Source: Daucus carota subsp. sativus (lineage: Eukaryota; Streptophyta; Magnoliopsida; Apiales; Apiaceae). From it: a stretch of 64,000 nt of DNA. A model generated the notes under the pieces. The model made no database searches. It had not been told where the DNA came from and worked only from the letters and a program-made list of their open reading frames with translations. Made by a program: the position numbers and the translations under genes. Below are positions 1-12,235 of this stretch, in pieces. The stretch covers positions 38,438,689 through 38,502,688 of the forward strand of contig NC_030381.2 of NCBI RefSeq assembly GCF_001625215.2. The letters are read 5' to 3'. Position 1 is the first letter of the stretch, and the number at the start of each line of letters is the position of its first letter.

Positions 1-3000
1 AAAAAGTGATTGCAATATAATCCCATGGGATTATAACCCTTAAAATTTAGAGAAAATAATGTTGTTGTCGGGAATCATAATCCCTTCAAACAAACATGGC
101 TGGCGTATAGAAATATAATCCAACTCACTATGCTGGTATGTCAAATCCCTCCCAATGGCGTGCACAGAATTTTTTTCAGCTGGTTCAACCTCTATGCTTA
201 CAGCTTCAGTGCACTTCTTTGGAAGTGCGTTTGCTACACCTAGTGGGTTTAGAGTTTGTAGAGTGTCATACATGCTATCGCACATTCCAGTTTTAATAGC
301 CTCAACCTGCAATGACGAGACAGCCCAACTTAATGTACAAACAAACACATATGGTGTCGAAGCAATAACTAGATATAAATGTCAAATGAGAGTAAACATA
401 TGAATATCCATATTACCAAAACAGGTGTCTGAATAAGCAAGGGATTCTTACAATCTTATACGGTTTTGTAGTTAGACAAATGAGTACGAGGACCCCGTTT
501 TAAGTGTAACACGGCCCCTTGTTTTTGGTACTTGAAAAAATATAGTGTATATTAACAACAGATCGCATGAACTTAATTATACAAGAACGTTTATGATATG
601 GGCTGGAAAATACCCAAATGGTGTAATAAATGTGGTGTTAAAGATAACCTAGTTTGGTCTGATTAAAAACCCAATTAATTAGGTCGTGAAGCCCTGATTA
701 ATTAGTAAAATCACAGGTAATAAAACAGCCTAATATTTAGAACCTAATGTCTGCTATGAAAAGATGTGGCCTGCAGGGAAGCTTCCAGAATTGTTTAAAG
801 AACAAAGTTTTTTTGAGGTCTAAGGCTCTCAAGCCCTATATGAACAACTCAACTCTACAAATCAAAACTATGTTTTGGCTTGATTCTCAACTAGCTTGAG
901 ATACGAAGGCATCTTGCAAGGGCAGAAATAATCCAGAAATTCAAGTGCAGCCACATCGCTCATCCATGAGCATCCCTTGATTGCTTAACCCTAGCGGTTA
1001 CTAAGACCTAGTTTTTATTTTTAAAGTGTTAGTCACAGGCCTTAGATTATATTTGAACTCTTGACATGAGGGTGAAGTTTCTGGTGTTTCAACTAAAAAA
1101 TCAGACACATTTTCCAATCCCCCACATTGTCACGTGACGACAAAAAAAGGAGAGCCTGAGAGCAAATATATTACATATACATATATACAACACAGAAGAA
1201 GTCTAGACATTTTAATAACAGTAAGAAGTTTAACTAACATCGTAGTATATCGCCAAAATGATCAAACATAAAATGTGTAACACCGAAAGATATTTACTAA
1301 GTTATATTCATATATGGTTATGGTACTCAGACTCTCAGAGGCCATTTATCTAACCTATGTTTAATCATTATGTTTGATTCATTACAGGCAGCTTATGACA
1401 GGATACAAGGTCCTGCAGATATGAACTCAGTAAACCGACATTGATACATACATTAATGAATTATTAAAATGTCAGCAAATAGAACACTTCGTTAATGTTA
1501 CTTAAGTCTATATGGTTTTATGGTAAACAATAAGATAGCTGTTGCCTGTTAGTGAGCTCAGAAGAGGATGTGCCCGTAATCGCCAAAATCCAAAGTTATA
1601 GGTCTTAGGTTTATCACAAAATAAACATTTTAATATTTTTCAAATTAAACAGTATCTATTAGGTTCCCCAAAATATGAAGATATCCAAAGGACTGATGTA
1701 ATTATTTTTATCTGGAGTATTTATTTCCCTCACCAAAACGAGCGTTGCTTCTAAATATATCAATACAGTTCTGGCTTCCATCTGCACAAATTGTTAATCC
1801 TTGGTATCTTATGAGCTGTTGCAGGGAACTATTGGTATTAAGTTAAGAGTATTAATGAGTAAGGGGATAGTCTTTTCAGAGTTAGCTACTTGCGCTGGGA
1901 CTAGTCTCTCTCTCTCGCTCCCCCTCCCCCTATCTCTCTCTCTCTCTCTCTCTCGCTCTGCCCCTCTCCCTCCCTCCCGCTCGCTCCCTCCCGCCCTCTC
2001 CCTCTCCCTCCCTCCCTCCCTCTCTCTCCCTCCCCCCCCCCCTCTCTCTAGATTCGTAACTACTTCTCACTCTAAATCTACGTTTTCCTGCAAGTTTCTC
2101 TCAGATCTCTATCTTCTATCTACTTATCTCTCTGTTTTTTACCTCTAATCTGCTGTAGTTCTCTCTTATTATGCTATTTCTTCACTATTCTACTTCAAAT
2201 ATACAGAAAACTACAAAAATATACAAAACTTACTCATTAATCATCAATGTTGACACTTGGTTTGAAATTTAAAAAAATAGTTACTCACAAACAGCAACCC
2301 CTGGTAGAGTTTAAGCTATGAAGTATACATGATACACATATCCTTGTGCGCATCTTCCAAGGGCAGGACTAGCTATACACCCATAACAACACAGCTTTCA
2401 TCTATTAATCGAAATAACAGGTAAACCACGTCAACAAGAAAACAGAAACTAGTACCCTGTACATATCTGCTTTTGATTTTTAGTTTTTTTAATGCATGAG
2501 ATAACTTGAGAAATAATTCCATTTTCATAACCAAAATCCCAGTGAAAAGTATACATTAGGAGCATAACCCTAATCCAAAATACATGTTATATTGGTTTTA
2601 ATTGTATATACATGTTACGTTAGTTTTACAAAGCTCTTCAACTTCTTTCCTTGTTTTATTATTTTCCCGCAAGTACCAGACTATATCAGTGTAAGTTGTA
2701 ACACTGAATATGCTGGGCAAGCAGGGCCAAGCTGCAGAACTAAACATCAAATGTGGCTTCCTCTACAAGCTAAGAAATATACTGGCTTATACTAGGTCAG
2801 AGACTGTGAGGCAACTAGGTTAGGCACAAGATCCTGCTGAAGCATAGGGAACGGAAGTTTAGCTAAGGAGAGGCATGCCTCGTCAAAGTGAATGGTAACA
2901 GTAGCAACAGCATAAAAAACATATATGAATACTTGCATTCATATGATTCCCAACTCAGCAAGTACCAAAATAAGAATATCACAATCATTTACTGCAATAA

Positions 3001-6000
3001 AATAGACTGAGATAAACTTACAGCAACATTAAGCAATTCGGCGCATGGTTTCTGCATAAACATAGCTTTTACTTTCTTTCCTTTCCTCGTTTTGTAGAAT
3101 TGGATCATCCTATCCAAAACCTAGACATTCAACAAAAGCAATAGATAAATTACATAACTTATCCAGCATCAAAATTTGATAAGAAACAACGAAAGAGATA
3201 CTAAGAGAAAAAAAATCCCAAGGTAACAGGTAAAACTCACACCAATTAAGTACTTTAAATATAACTAGATCAAACTATCACATTAACCGCAATATAATGA
3301 AAGCCACATATATAAGTCTACGACTTAATAAAATACTGATACTACACAAAATATGTAAAAAAAAATACGAATCTCCTGCCGATAGTCTGTTGAAAAATTT
3401 AATAACCAGCTGCTCAGGGTTTTTAATTTTTTGTGTCTATTTTGGCCTATAGGGTGATAAAAACAACCAAACTTATTTAACTAAAACCAAAGTATAACAA
3501 CTGATACCTCGGTACATTCCCCCAATAATTTCAGCAATTACTTTTACTGACTACACAAGATGAACTCAGTCACTTTGTGATTTGATTAAAGGATTATAAG
3601 CATCATTTGCTTAAGAAAGTCTTTTAATCAATAAAAATTAACAGTCAACTTCAAGATAATGTTGCCAGATATAGTAGGAATAAGTTCTCGCTAGGGTATT
3701 AGAACTTAGAAGTGTATCGTTGATACAAAGTACATCTTTTAAGGGTGCCATTCTTGTTATAGGATTGTCACTTGCAGCCCAAGAAATAGAAATTCCTTGG
3801 GCAAGCAATGCAATATCTATTGATTGTCAAATTTAAATCATTCTCTGAACTTTAGGCTTTGCAGTCAGCAACAGCGAAGATATATATCATGCAACAGCCA
3901 CTAATTAATGAATGATAGATATCAATCACAGACAAAGGTTAAAGTGAACATTACAACTGCACTTTGTCATAGGCATCCAACAAACATAAACTTACAAAAC
4001 ATAACCTTTTTGCAGCTTAGATAAGAGTTCCTACATACCTCAGTAACATTGTTCTCCCGACATGCCTCCTTCCAAGTCAAGATGAACATCCTGATAGAAT
4101 CGTTGTCACGTGAAAGTTCTACCTCATTCATTTGACTGAGAAATCTCAGCTTCTTCTTTTTTGCTTTTGACATGTTAAACTGCTTATTGTTAATCGAACG
4201 ATGTGCATCACCCTGATTACTTTTCTTTAACTGTTTTGGGGTTCCTGTACTCGAATTTTGAGATTGTCTCTTTCTTTTTAAAGGCCTGCTAAGTTCGTTG
4301 TCTTTTAAAGAGCTGCTAGCTGGAGAAGGACCCACTTCACCTTTTAAACCAAGTCTTGTCCTTTCCTCAGTCACCGATGGGTAAGGACAGCTACTTACAC
4401 GATCTGAACTATTTTCATTTTGCGATTGATACCTACATGAATTCTTTGGAAGATTTTCATCCTTGTTATCTTCACCATCACTAGAACTGTCACTAACATC
4501 TTCAGAGCCGGATGAATTAAATTTTATGTGCTTCCCACAGAATTCCTCATGTGTGGAAGTAAATGAATTGATGCGCTCTGATATACGACCAAAGTGCTCA
4601 TCCAGCTGCTTTTTCTGCGAGGTAAAAAGAGGACGCTTCCTTCTTTTACTGCCGGATGTTGGTTTGTCATCCCCTATATATTTTTTAATTGCAGCCTGTT
4701 CGGAATTCCATCCTTGGTGGATATGAGACATATGCATCCTATATAAAAAAAACAAAACTTATTAATTCAGCTGATAAGCATCAGTATATTTAAGTGGTTT
4801 GAGTTTCCTAAACTATAATACTATTACACATGGTTTACATGAATACTAAATTGGATTAAGGAGCTTCAGTGCTTCACTGATAATAAAAATATATCCTGAA
4901 CAAGATGAACACTGGTTGGTGCTTGACAAAACTAATCTATTTGTTTATTTTATCATCCAAATCCCCTGCAGTTGCCAGGTTTATCCATATAATTTAGTGA
5001 TCACAAGAAATTGAACTAATTCCCTGACAAAAAATTCTGTAGCCACTAATGTTATAGCAATGTGTGACCATGTACACATGCAATGTCTAGCGTGATACTT
5101 ACCCTAAACTCCGAATGCGCACACCAAGCAATTCTTTGCTATCCACGGATTTTTTCTTTGCAATAAAATCCAATAGCTCATCAGCCTTTATGTCTTTATG
5201 CTTTCTTCTCATGAAAGTAGAAAGGAAAGTAATTATCTCTTCAGTTGTAATCTTGAAAACATCCTTCACCTCTGAACTTGAACCAAAATAATGCATGATG
5301 AGAGGATGGCGTACCAAAGGACCCAGATCAAGCTCGTCAAACTTTTCAGTACCCTCATTCTTGCAAATTGCCAATTCTAAATCGTACAACGATGTAATCT
5401 TTCGTACTCCAACAAAACAGTGGATAAATGCATTAACCTAATAAAACAACATAGGATCATCAAAACAACACTAAAATCACATCTACTATCACAAAATAAA
5501 CAATTAGCCAAAATTTTACTTTAAAAAAAATAAATTGGCTCCCTTCAGTAAAAAATACTCTAAAAAATATTCAAGACACAGATCAAAAGATACCTAAATG
5601 ACATAAAAAGATCATATACTGATTTAGCAAAAAAAAAAAGATCATATACTCGTATTAACAGTAAGAGCGCCAACTTGATTAAAGGGATTTATATCAAAGT
5701 GGCCACTCATTGCACTCAAATGTCTTACTTGACGTTGTGAATGGGGACTCATTTAAACCACTTAAATCATCATATATATGATAGAATGAATATAAATATG
5801 ATAGAATGAAGGTCATATGCTGATGTAGCACTTGTAGGATACCTATTTGACGATAATATATGAAAACAACGAATAATTCAAAACCCAGTGTATTAAGTAT
5901 GTCACTTTTTCTATAATTATTTTTGAGAAATTGTACGAAGTAAGCATGGTGATTTAAGTAGGTTAAACGAGTTCTCGTTCAGAACGGTGTGACAAGTGAG

Positions 6001-6670
6001 ACATTTGAGTGTAATGGGTGACCACTTTGATATAAACCCCCTTCATTAAACAAATGGAAATCTAAACTAAGCATACATTATTTCCACATTTCTAGTTTAA
6101 ACATAAAGATAAAGATAACAATTTCAGCATTACTATTGAACTTGCACAGCATAACTATTGAACTTGCATATACATAACACGTTGTATATATAAAATTTCC
6201 AGTTTCGTGAAGTCGTAAATCACTACCTTCCCTTCGATGGCCATAAGATGATACAATGACGGAACCTGCTGCATCTGAAACCCCAACGACTCCCACGAAT
6301 CAGCTTTAAGCATCAACAACGCCGCCTGACTGACTTTCCATGCCGTCACGCTCTCTCCGGCCGCTAAAATCTCTCCGCGCGCCTTGAGCGCAGCTTTATC
6401 GACTCTGTCGAGAGCTTCATTGGACCGGGGACGAATATTGGGGTTGTGAACAGGGAAATTAGGGTTTTGAGTTGAGAAATTAGGGTTTTGAGATGGGAAA
6501 TTAGGGTTTTGGAAGTTAAAATTAGGGTTTTGGATGAATTGAGGGGCGAGGTTGGGGATAGGGAGGAAGTAGTTAGGGTTTTGAGTGTAGATTGGATTGT
6601 GTTGCAGCGGTGGCGTCGGAGCATGGCCGGCGGCGGGGCGGCGGTTGAAGCGTGGAGGCTGTCCGTACAT
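1..6670 (-). CDS. NOV: Protein NO VEIN-like, 5' half of gene (partial, runs off left edge)
   Basis: Five exons can be read on the minus strand: 6227-6670, 5103-5437, 4039-4738, 3022-3120, and one starting at 306 whose 3' end is unclear (the frame stops at 40, so a donor lies before it, perhaps near 134). All joins keep frame and have GT-AG ends. The start is the ATG at 6670. The protein begins MYGQPPRFNRRP, then an Asn/Pro-rich region with NPNF repeats (about residues 25-75), then a conserved segment ending GFQMQQVPSLYHLMAIEGK. Exon 2 gives VNAFIHCFVGVRKITSLYDL, exon 3 a Ser/Lys-rich linker with SQKKQLDEHF, exon 4 VLDRMIQFYKTRKGKKVKAM, exon 5 VEAIKTGMCDSMYDTLQ. This order matches Arabidopsis NO VEIN as I remember it: a very large plant-specific nuclear protein needed for leaf vein formation, whose HSP90-like ATPase region would lie beyond the left edge. 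The intron 307-3021 is unusually long and contains a CT tract. Confidence 0.9.
1904..2049. repeat. CT/C-rich polypyrimidine tract in NOV intron
   Basis: About 145 bases of almost pure C and T on the plus strand (TCTCTC runs, CCCTCC blocks, a run of about ten C). It lies inside the long intron of the NO VEIN-like gene. The long frame read across it is low-complexity Ser/Leu/Pro and is not a gene. Such homopurine-homopyrimidine tracts can form triplex DNA; that is inference. Confidence 0.9.
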
Positions 6671-6878
6671 GTTGAGGAGAGTTTGAAGAACGGGTTTTGG
6701 GCGGTTCGTTATTTATATATGGGTCTACATGCGCATATACCGTCTGCGTTTAGCATCATTTTTTTATTTCCTTTACATATATTTTATAATTTTATAATTA
6801 AATAAAAATAACCTTGTACATGAATCCAGTATATGTTATAACATTTGTTCTGTCTTGATTGTTAAATTATTACTATTA

Positions 6879-7296
6879 CTAGCCTTTAACCCGTGCGAAG
6901 CACGGGCGGTTATAAAATTCGTAATTTATTAATTATAATTTAAATTTTAACATCATCTTATTAGTATTTAAGTATTAATGAATTAGATTTTAACCTGATT
7001 ATATTTACCAACTGATTACATTTTTTGGACGATTACGAATTATACCACTATCGGTTTATTATAATATATAGTATATAAATAATATATAAATAATATTTAA
7101 AAGAATAATGGTGGAATTTTTTATCTTGTATTACATCACAAGTGTTTGTAATTTGAACGGCATAAAACTCTTTAATATTGTAAGAGCAAGAGAAGTCTAC
7201 ATGTGACCGACTTGTAGTTATAAAGGAGATGACCAAACCAAAATTTTGTACGACTACAAATTAAACCTATGTTGCCATATTATATTATAGTATAGA
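6879..7296 (-). mobile_element. Small non-autonomous Helitron (418 bp)
   Basis: Read on the minus strand, the element starts TCTATACTATAATATAATAT at 7296. It ends with a perfect hairpin (CCCGTGC, loop TTC, GCACGGG, 6892-6908) followed about 9 bases later by CTAG at 6879-6882. It sits exactly between host A (6878) and T (7297), as Helitrons do, and has no inverted repeats or target duplication. No Rep/helicase is encoded. Its 5' end shares the first 11 bases with the element at 11525-12235, which suggests one mobilising family. It inserted about 200 bp upstream of the NOV start codon. Confidence 0.75.
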
Positions 7297-8370
7297 TTGT
7301 CGTATATATAACACTGGAATTATCCTTACACAGATGCATCGTTTAAGAAATTCATATAACGAGAATTTTACATTCAGAAAATTATCAACTAATTGCTTCT
7401 CATCCTTCAAAAAAAAAAAAAAAAAAAACTAATTGCTTCTCATTATATTGTCATCAAAATCAATTTAGGATGATTGATCATATATTATATACTTCTTGTC
7501 TTAATTCTTGTAAGTTTGGTATGATTCGTAGGAAGATGTTTATTTTTTTTTATCTATGACTAGTAGTGTTTACGTGGGCTCTAATCATATTAACTTAATT
7601 CAACTTTGTAATTAACACAGTATGATATGCTAGAGTAGTTCTGTTATGATTTCATCAAAAGTGGTACTCATATCTTTGGCACAAGAATAAGAGATTGATT
7701 TATAGCATCTTAACGAGGATCCATGTTGATAGTTATTTGTTGTTACTTGTCTTGTGCTCACCAGATAACTGTTATGAATGTGGAATAGTCGATTGATTTA
7801 ATAATTATAATTTCTATTCCTTTATCTATTTAGTATTTCATTCATTTCAGATCTATCAATCTCGACTGGGACAAGATAAATAACACTGTCAAATTCAACC
7901 GTCCCCACCTTAAAAGAATTCAAACGCAGCTATCAGCTTTTTCAAAAAAAAAAAAGAGGAGATCTGCAGCTCATGAAAACACCAATTTTTTTCATTTTCT
8001 TTAGTACTCTTTCGACAGAGAGTAACATCTTTAACGTTGTATATAAATTGAGTAGTATACTTTTTATCCCATAACATAAATCACAATCATAGAGCCAAAA
8101 TAGACCCATAATATCTATGTAACATACGTGAGAACAACATGAGACCAAACAAAATCTTTATAGTGACCAAATAATAGAAACTTAATAGTATTGAGTTACA
8201 AGTGTGATACTTTTGTTGATCCATACGACATGATATGGTTGTGGATGTGATTTAGCAGAAAATTTTTTGTATTGACTGAATCATTTCTTTGACATTTATT
8301 TTATATTTTGTATTTATCAAGAATGAATTTGAGTTACGAACCTGATTTAACCAATAAAAAATTGCCTTAT
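7297..8370. other. AT-rich intergenic DNA, no gene seen
   Basis: Simple AT-rich sequence with poly(A) and poly(T) runs (for example 7410-7428). The open frames here are short, lack plausible splice structure and match no family I recognise. Confidence 0.5.
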
Positions 8371-8540
8371 AAGCATGTAATATTCGTATTATTTATTTAT
8401 TTAATAATAATAAATTTGAATTAGAATAGAATTATTAATATTAGTTTAGTATATTGATTTAAAATAGAATTAGTAATTAGATTATACAATAGGTTAACAT
8501 TAATAATTAGAGTTATATTAGTTATAGGATACTTAGATGC

Positions 8541-8552
8541 CTATATATAAAA
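8541..8552 (+). promoter_or_regulatory. TATA box of the solo LTR
   Basis: CTATATATAAAA lies about 165 bases inside the LTR and about 30 bases upstream of the AACTCTAAATAAGAG stretch where the transcript could start. Because this LTR is solo, any transcript from here would run into flanking DNA. Confidence 0.5.
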
Positions 8553-8601
8553 ACATATCAGTTATTAATAACTCTAAATAAGAGAAGCAGCCGCAGAGTA
8601 A

Positions 8602-9139
8602 TTTTTCCGCACTAGTAATTTTTCTCCTTCTCTCTCTCAAAACCCTAGCCTCCCTAATCTCCGTTGAAGATTTTTGAAGGGGCTTCCATCGGTTTTCACC
8701 GGTGGAAAGCCCCAATTCCTTGTTTTCTGTGTTCTTGGTTTGAAATCTTATTTCCTATTCAATAAGTTCCCAATTTATTTGGGTTTTGTTTGTCTCTCCT
8801 TCTTGTGAGAGTTGGTTTGTTTTGTTTCGGTGTGTTTTGATGTTCTTCATGACCGAGGTTATAGATCGGCATGATTTTCATGGGTTTGATTCAGATTTGA
8901 AGGTTATTATGGGATCGCATCTATGGTCGATTGTTCAGAACACTCAGGTGAAAACCAATCAGATGGAAACAAGTGTGTATATTCAAATCATCTTCAAATC
9001 GCTCGGTTGCCTCTCCAAGAAGGAAGGATTCAACAGCGATATTATTCAGCGTCTGTCCAATTTCGATTGTGTTTGTAGATGCCGTATGGCTTTTAATTAA
9101 TGAATTGATTCCTTTTTATCAAAAAAAAAAAAAAAAAAA
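8602..9139 (+). mobile_element. Poly(A)-tailed retroposed insertion with 33-bp target-site duplication
   Basis: A 538-bp insert ends in 19 A (9121-9139) and is bracketed by a perfect 33-bp direct repeat (8569-8601 and 9140-9172), whose sequence begins TAACTCTAAATAAGAG. Poly(A) plus a long target duplication is the mark of LINE-type reverse transcription. The insert begins with a pyrimidine-rich leader containing AAAACCCTAGCC, then a strong hairpin (GGGGCTTCC paired with GGAAAGCCCC, about 8680-8714). After that come a T-rich stretch and a 104-codon frame (8786-9100) that I do not recognise, then TTTTTATC before the A run. No RNA polymerase III A/B boxes are apparent, so it is probably a processed transcript or an internally deleted LINE rather than a tRNA-type SINE. 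Confidence 0.8.
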
Positions 9140-10989
9140 TAACTCTAAATAAGAGAAGCAGCCGCAGAGTAAAGAAAAGCAGAGTGAAGGAAAAGGGGTG
9201 AAAACAGAGGCGCATAACAAATGTCACTTTCGGAGCGTTAATTGTAGGTCGCAAAAGAGGAGGTAATTGACAAATTGTTGTGTGTTATATGTGTGCGCCG
9301 AAGGATTAATAAGTGTGACTTATGTACTGTGTTCGCGTTTTATCTCTCGTACATGAGCCTGCGGTCGGGTCTGTTCTGTATATAGATTTATGTTATTATT
9401 TTAGGTGACTACAAGAACCCTCTCCGTTTGCATGATTTGGTGGATGTGATGGAATTGTAAAACTTAGTAGCCAAGTGCGCATGAAAAGTAATAATATTCA
9501 GGACTGGAGCGGAGGTCATGGACCATTATAATCTATTCTGATTTCACCTAATTAGATGTAGTGCCTGACCAGGTTATTAGTTTGATTAAGTTTTATGTTC
9601 ACGTGTAGCGTGCTTCTGGTTTTGGTCGCGTAACTAATATTATTTAAATAATAGCTTAACCAACGATAAGAGTTAATATATTTAATGGATATATTTATTT
9701 ATGGCTAATATGCTTGCTGGTCAACTTATGCAGAGATAATAAATTATAATTTTATATTTAGGTGCGGAGCCGGGAGTTTAGCGAATTATTTGCGGAATTT
9801 CGTGAGTGTTCGATTAGCCATTTTCGAGGTACGGATTCTACTCCTTTTATTCAGCGCTACTCCTTTCGATATTAAATGATTTTGTTCTGTCCTCTTTTGT
9901 TCCGTCCGATTTGCTAAATTTGTTTTGTGCTATTCATTTGACTGTTTTGATATCCGAAAAATATTTTAAAAATCTGTTTTGAGGCATTCAAATATTTGTT
10001 ATGCGGTTTTCAAGGATTTTACAAAATTGTGATTTGTTCAGTTTATTTGAAATATCTGTACCATGCGATTTAAGTTGTGAAAACTATTTTGTTTTGAACC
10101 CTTAGAGAGATATAGGGTATACCGAGTTTCCCAGCTGTAGGGGTACTACAGCCATGTCTTTGCGGCACCATTGACATGACACTTCCGTGACAGTGTGATT
10201 GGTCACGGCGTATCCTTCTGTTAGCTCTTGGGAGGAGCTTTGGCCATTTTGATTATATGTTTAGGATACGTGGGTGCACCCAGTTCAGTTTTGATATGAT
10301 TTGTGATTTGACGGTGATGCAGTATATGCCGTATACGTTATCCGATTTGTTGCACACATTAGGTACCCTATGATGTGTGTATCTGTATATGTTCTGATAT
10401 GATCTCGGTATGAAATATCCTTACCCCTTGTTGCCTCAGCCTATTATTTTAAAATAACTGATTTATATTACTGTCAAAATATTTTAAATGTTTCTTGTTT
10501 TGTAAATGCTTCCAATCCGTATTGGGCATTTGGCTCATGCCGTATTCTTCTTCTGGCAGGTACTTAGGGGGATTCGGGACTGTGTGATGGAGAGCAGCCC
10601 ATTCTTTTTCATCGATTAGGATTTATGGACTTCTAGTAGTTATTCAGTTTTATTGCTTAGAGATTCTATTTTACTCGCATTATTTGGACTTCAATTATTT
10701 TGGAGGATTTAAAATCATTTTAGGATTTATTGGACCTGTTTATTATCGTTTTGGAATATATTTAGTGCTCTGTTTGCAGGTTTTGGATTTGTAGGTAACC
10801 TCTCGTCTTAATTTAAGATGGGGGTGTTACAAAGCATAATAAGGTATAATAATCTTAAAGAATAAATAAGTGATTATACCAATTAGTAAAAGGAGAAAAG
10901 TAGGGTGATTTTTAACGCTATTTGCATTAGAGGATGAATTATTGAAGAACCCTCTCAACAATTTGATTTGAAATTACCAATTTACATGG

Positions 10990-10990
<1 letters not shown>

Positions 10991-11037
<47 letters not shown>

Positions 11038-11055
11038 TATTATTATTATTATTAT
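10991..11055. repeat. (TAA)n/(TTA)n palindromic microsatellite
   Basis: About 45 bases of TAA repeats run directly into about 20 bases of TTA repeats, so the two halves are complementary and can fold into an AT hairpin. Confidence 0.9.
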
Positions 11056-11471
11056 ACGGCGTGTTAGAACTTTTAAAATATGAGGTGCATTCTGTTATCA
11101 TATAAACTTCCAAGTGTTTATAATTTTTTCCTGCATAGACCAACAATCACAATTAACTTGGACGAAATTCAGTTAAAAGAATACGAATTAAAGTAAATTT
11201 TAAAATTTTAAATCTAAAAATAAGAAGGATAGTGTGTTATATACACAGGGCATGAACATGGTTATCACATGAGATGCATACCGTTGCCGTGGTTAGTTTT
11301 TCAATTTTCTTTTCATAATTTATTTGTTTTTTCTTAGTTTTGTTGCGATTTTTTAGTTAGCCGATTAAAATTTTAAAAATAACAAACCGGCTTGCGAGCT
11401 AAAAAAAATGGCTGTTAACTCTAAAATAAGATGCATCATGCATATATGTACTTCTGACAAGGACATGGCAA

Positions 11472-11491
11472 GGGGGGGGGGGGGGGGGGGG
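11472..11491 (+). repeat. Run of 20 G
   Basis: Uninterrupted run of 20 guanines in AT-rich DNA. It could form a G-quadruplex. Run length may also be affected by sequencing error. Confidence 0.8.
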
Positions 11492-11524
11492 ATATTGCCC
11501 AAATAGCGGTGTATATATACAAGA

Positions 11525-12235
11525 CTAGCTTATAAACTATGCGGGGGCGCAATGATTTATAACATTTCTAATTCTATATTTCTCAAAAGAAGAAAAACAT
11601 TTCTAATTCTATCATCTAATTCTATCATCTATATATTAAATTTAATAAAATGCAAATTGATCATATTGACTGAATTCTTAAATATTTTGGTTTAATTGAT
11701 AATAAAAAGATTTATTATAACACGTTATATATTTAGAAATATATTTAAAAGACCCGTAGAATAATACCGATGAAATTGTTCATATTTCAGTTTTAATATA
11801 ATGATAATAATAATAATAATATAGTGCAATATAGTATAAATCTATGATATTACTTTTGAAATGATAACATAAAGTAATTAAAAATAATATTAATGTATTT
11901 AGTTGAAACATATCATCGGTTATATATTAATAATGTTATATGATGATATTATGTTTTTTATATGTACGTTGCATGTGTTATTTTTAGAATATCGGTTTTT
12001 TGGTTAGTAATTTGAAAAAAATAATGTGTTCTAGTTGAAAAGGGTATTTGTTATGTTGTCCAATTTAATTTTTAAAAAATTGAATTTTTTAAGTTAGAAA
12101 ATATAAAAATATTTCAGTAAAAAAGGACAATTGATTATATAAGATTATAAGTAGACCCATATTTCGGTCCAAATAGCAACTGACCGACCGACCGACCAAA
12201 CTTTTAATATTTCGGCCTCAATAGTATAGTATAGA
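11525..12235 (-). mobile_element. Non-autonomous Helitron (711 bp)
   Basis: On the minus strand it starts TCTATACTATACTATTGAGG at 12235. It ends with a GC hairpin (TGCG CCCC CGCA, around 11540-11551) and CTAG at 11525-11528. It lies between host A (11524) and T (12236). The first 11 bases match the 5' end of the Helitron at 6879-7296. The interior is AT-rich with no coding capacity and carries a (CGAC)n-like patch near 12183-12197 close to its 5' end. Confidence 0.65.

Larger units (their letters stand above)
8376..10831 (+). mobile_element. Solo LTR of a Ty3/gypsy (Tekay-like chromovirus) retrotransposon
   Basis: The block starts TGTAATATTCG and ends GGGGGTGTTACA, giving TG...CA ends. It is flanked by the identical 5-bp direct repeat AAGCA (8371-8375 and 10832-10836), the target duplication expected of an LTR element. 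No primer-binding site, gag or pol is present, so this is a single LTR left by recombination. A TATA box (CTATATATAAAA) lies at 8541-8552. The 3' part (about 10,400-10,831) has the layout I associate with chromovirus LTRs: a conserved CAGGTACTTAGGGGGATT patch, then a T-rich stretch and a terminal GTGTTACA. The LTR was about 1.9 kb before the 8602-9139 insertion. Assignment to the Tekay lineage is from memory of similar LTRs; the LTR nature rests on the ends and the duplication. Confidence 0.8.
10837..11524. other. Intergenic DNA with microsatellite and poly(G) run, no gene seen
   Basis: AT-rich spacer between the solo LTR and the second Helitron. Apart from the TAA/TTA array and the G run listed separately I see nothing coding here. 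Confidence 0.5.

Noticed and set aside
1801..2148. 115-codon frame rich in Ser, Leu and Pro
   Set aside because: Product of the CT tract within the NO VEIN-like intron; no family resemblance.
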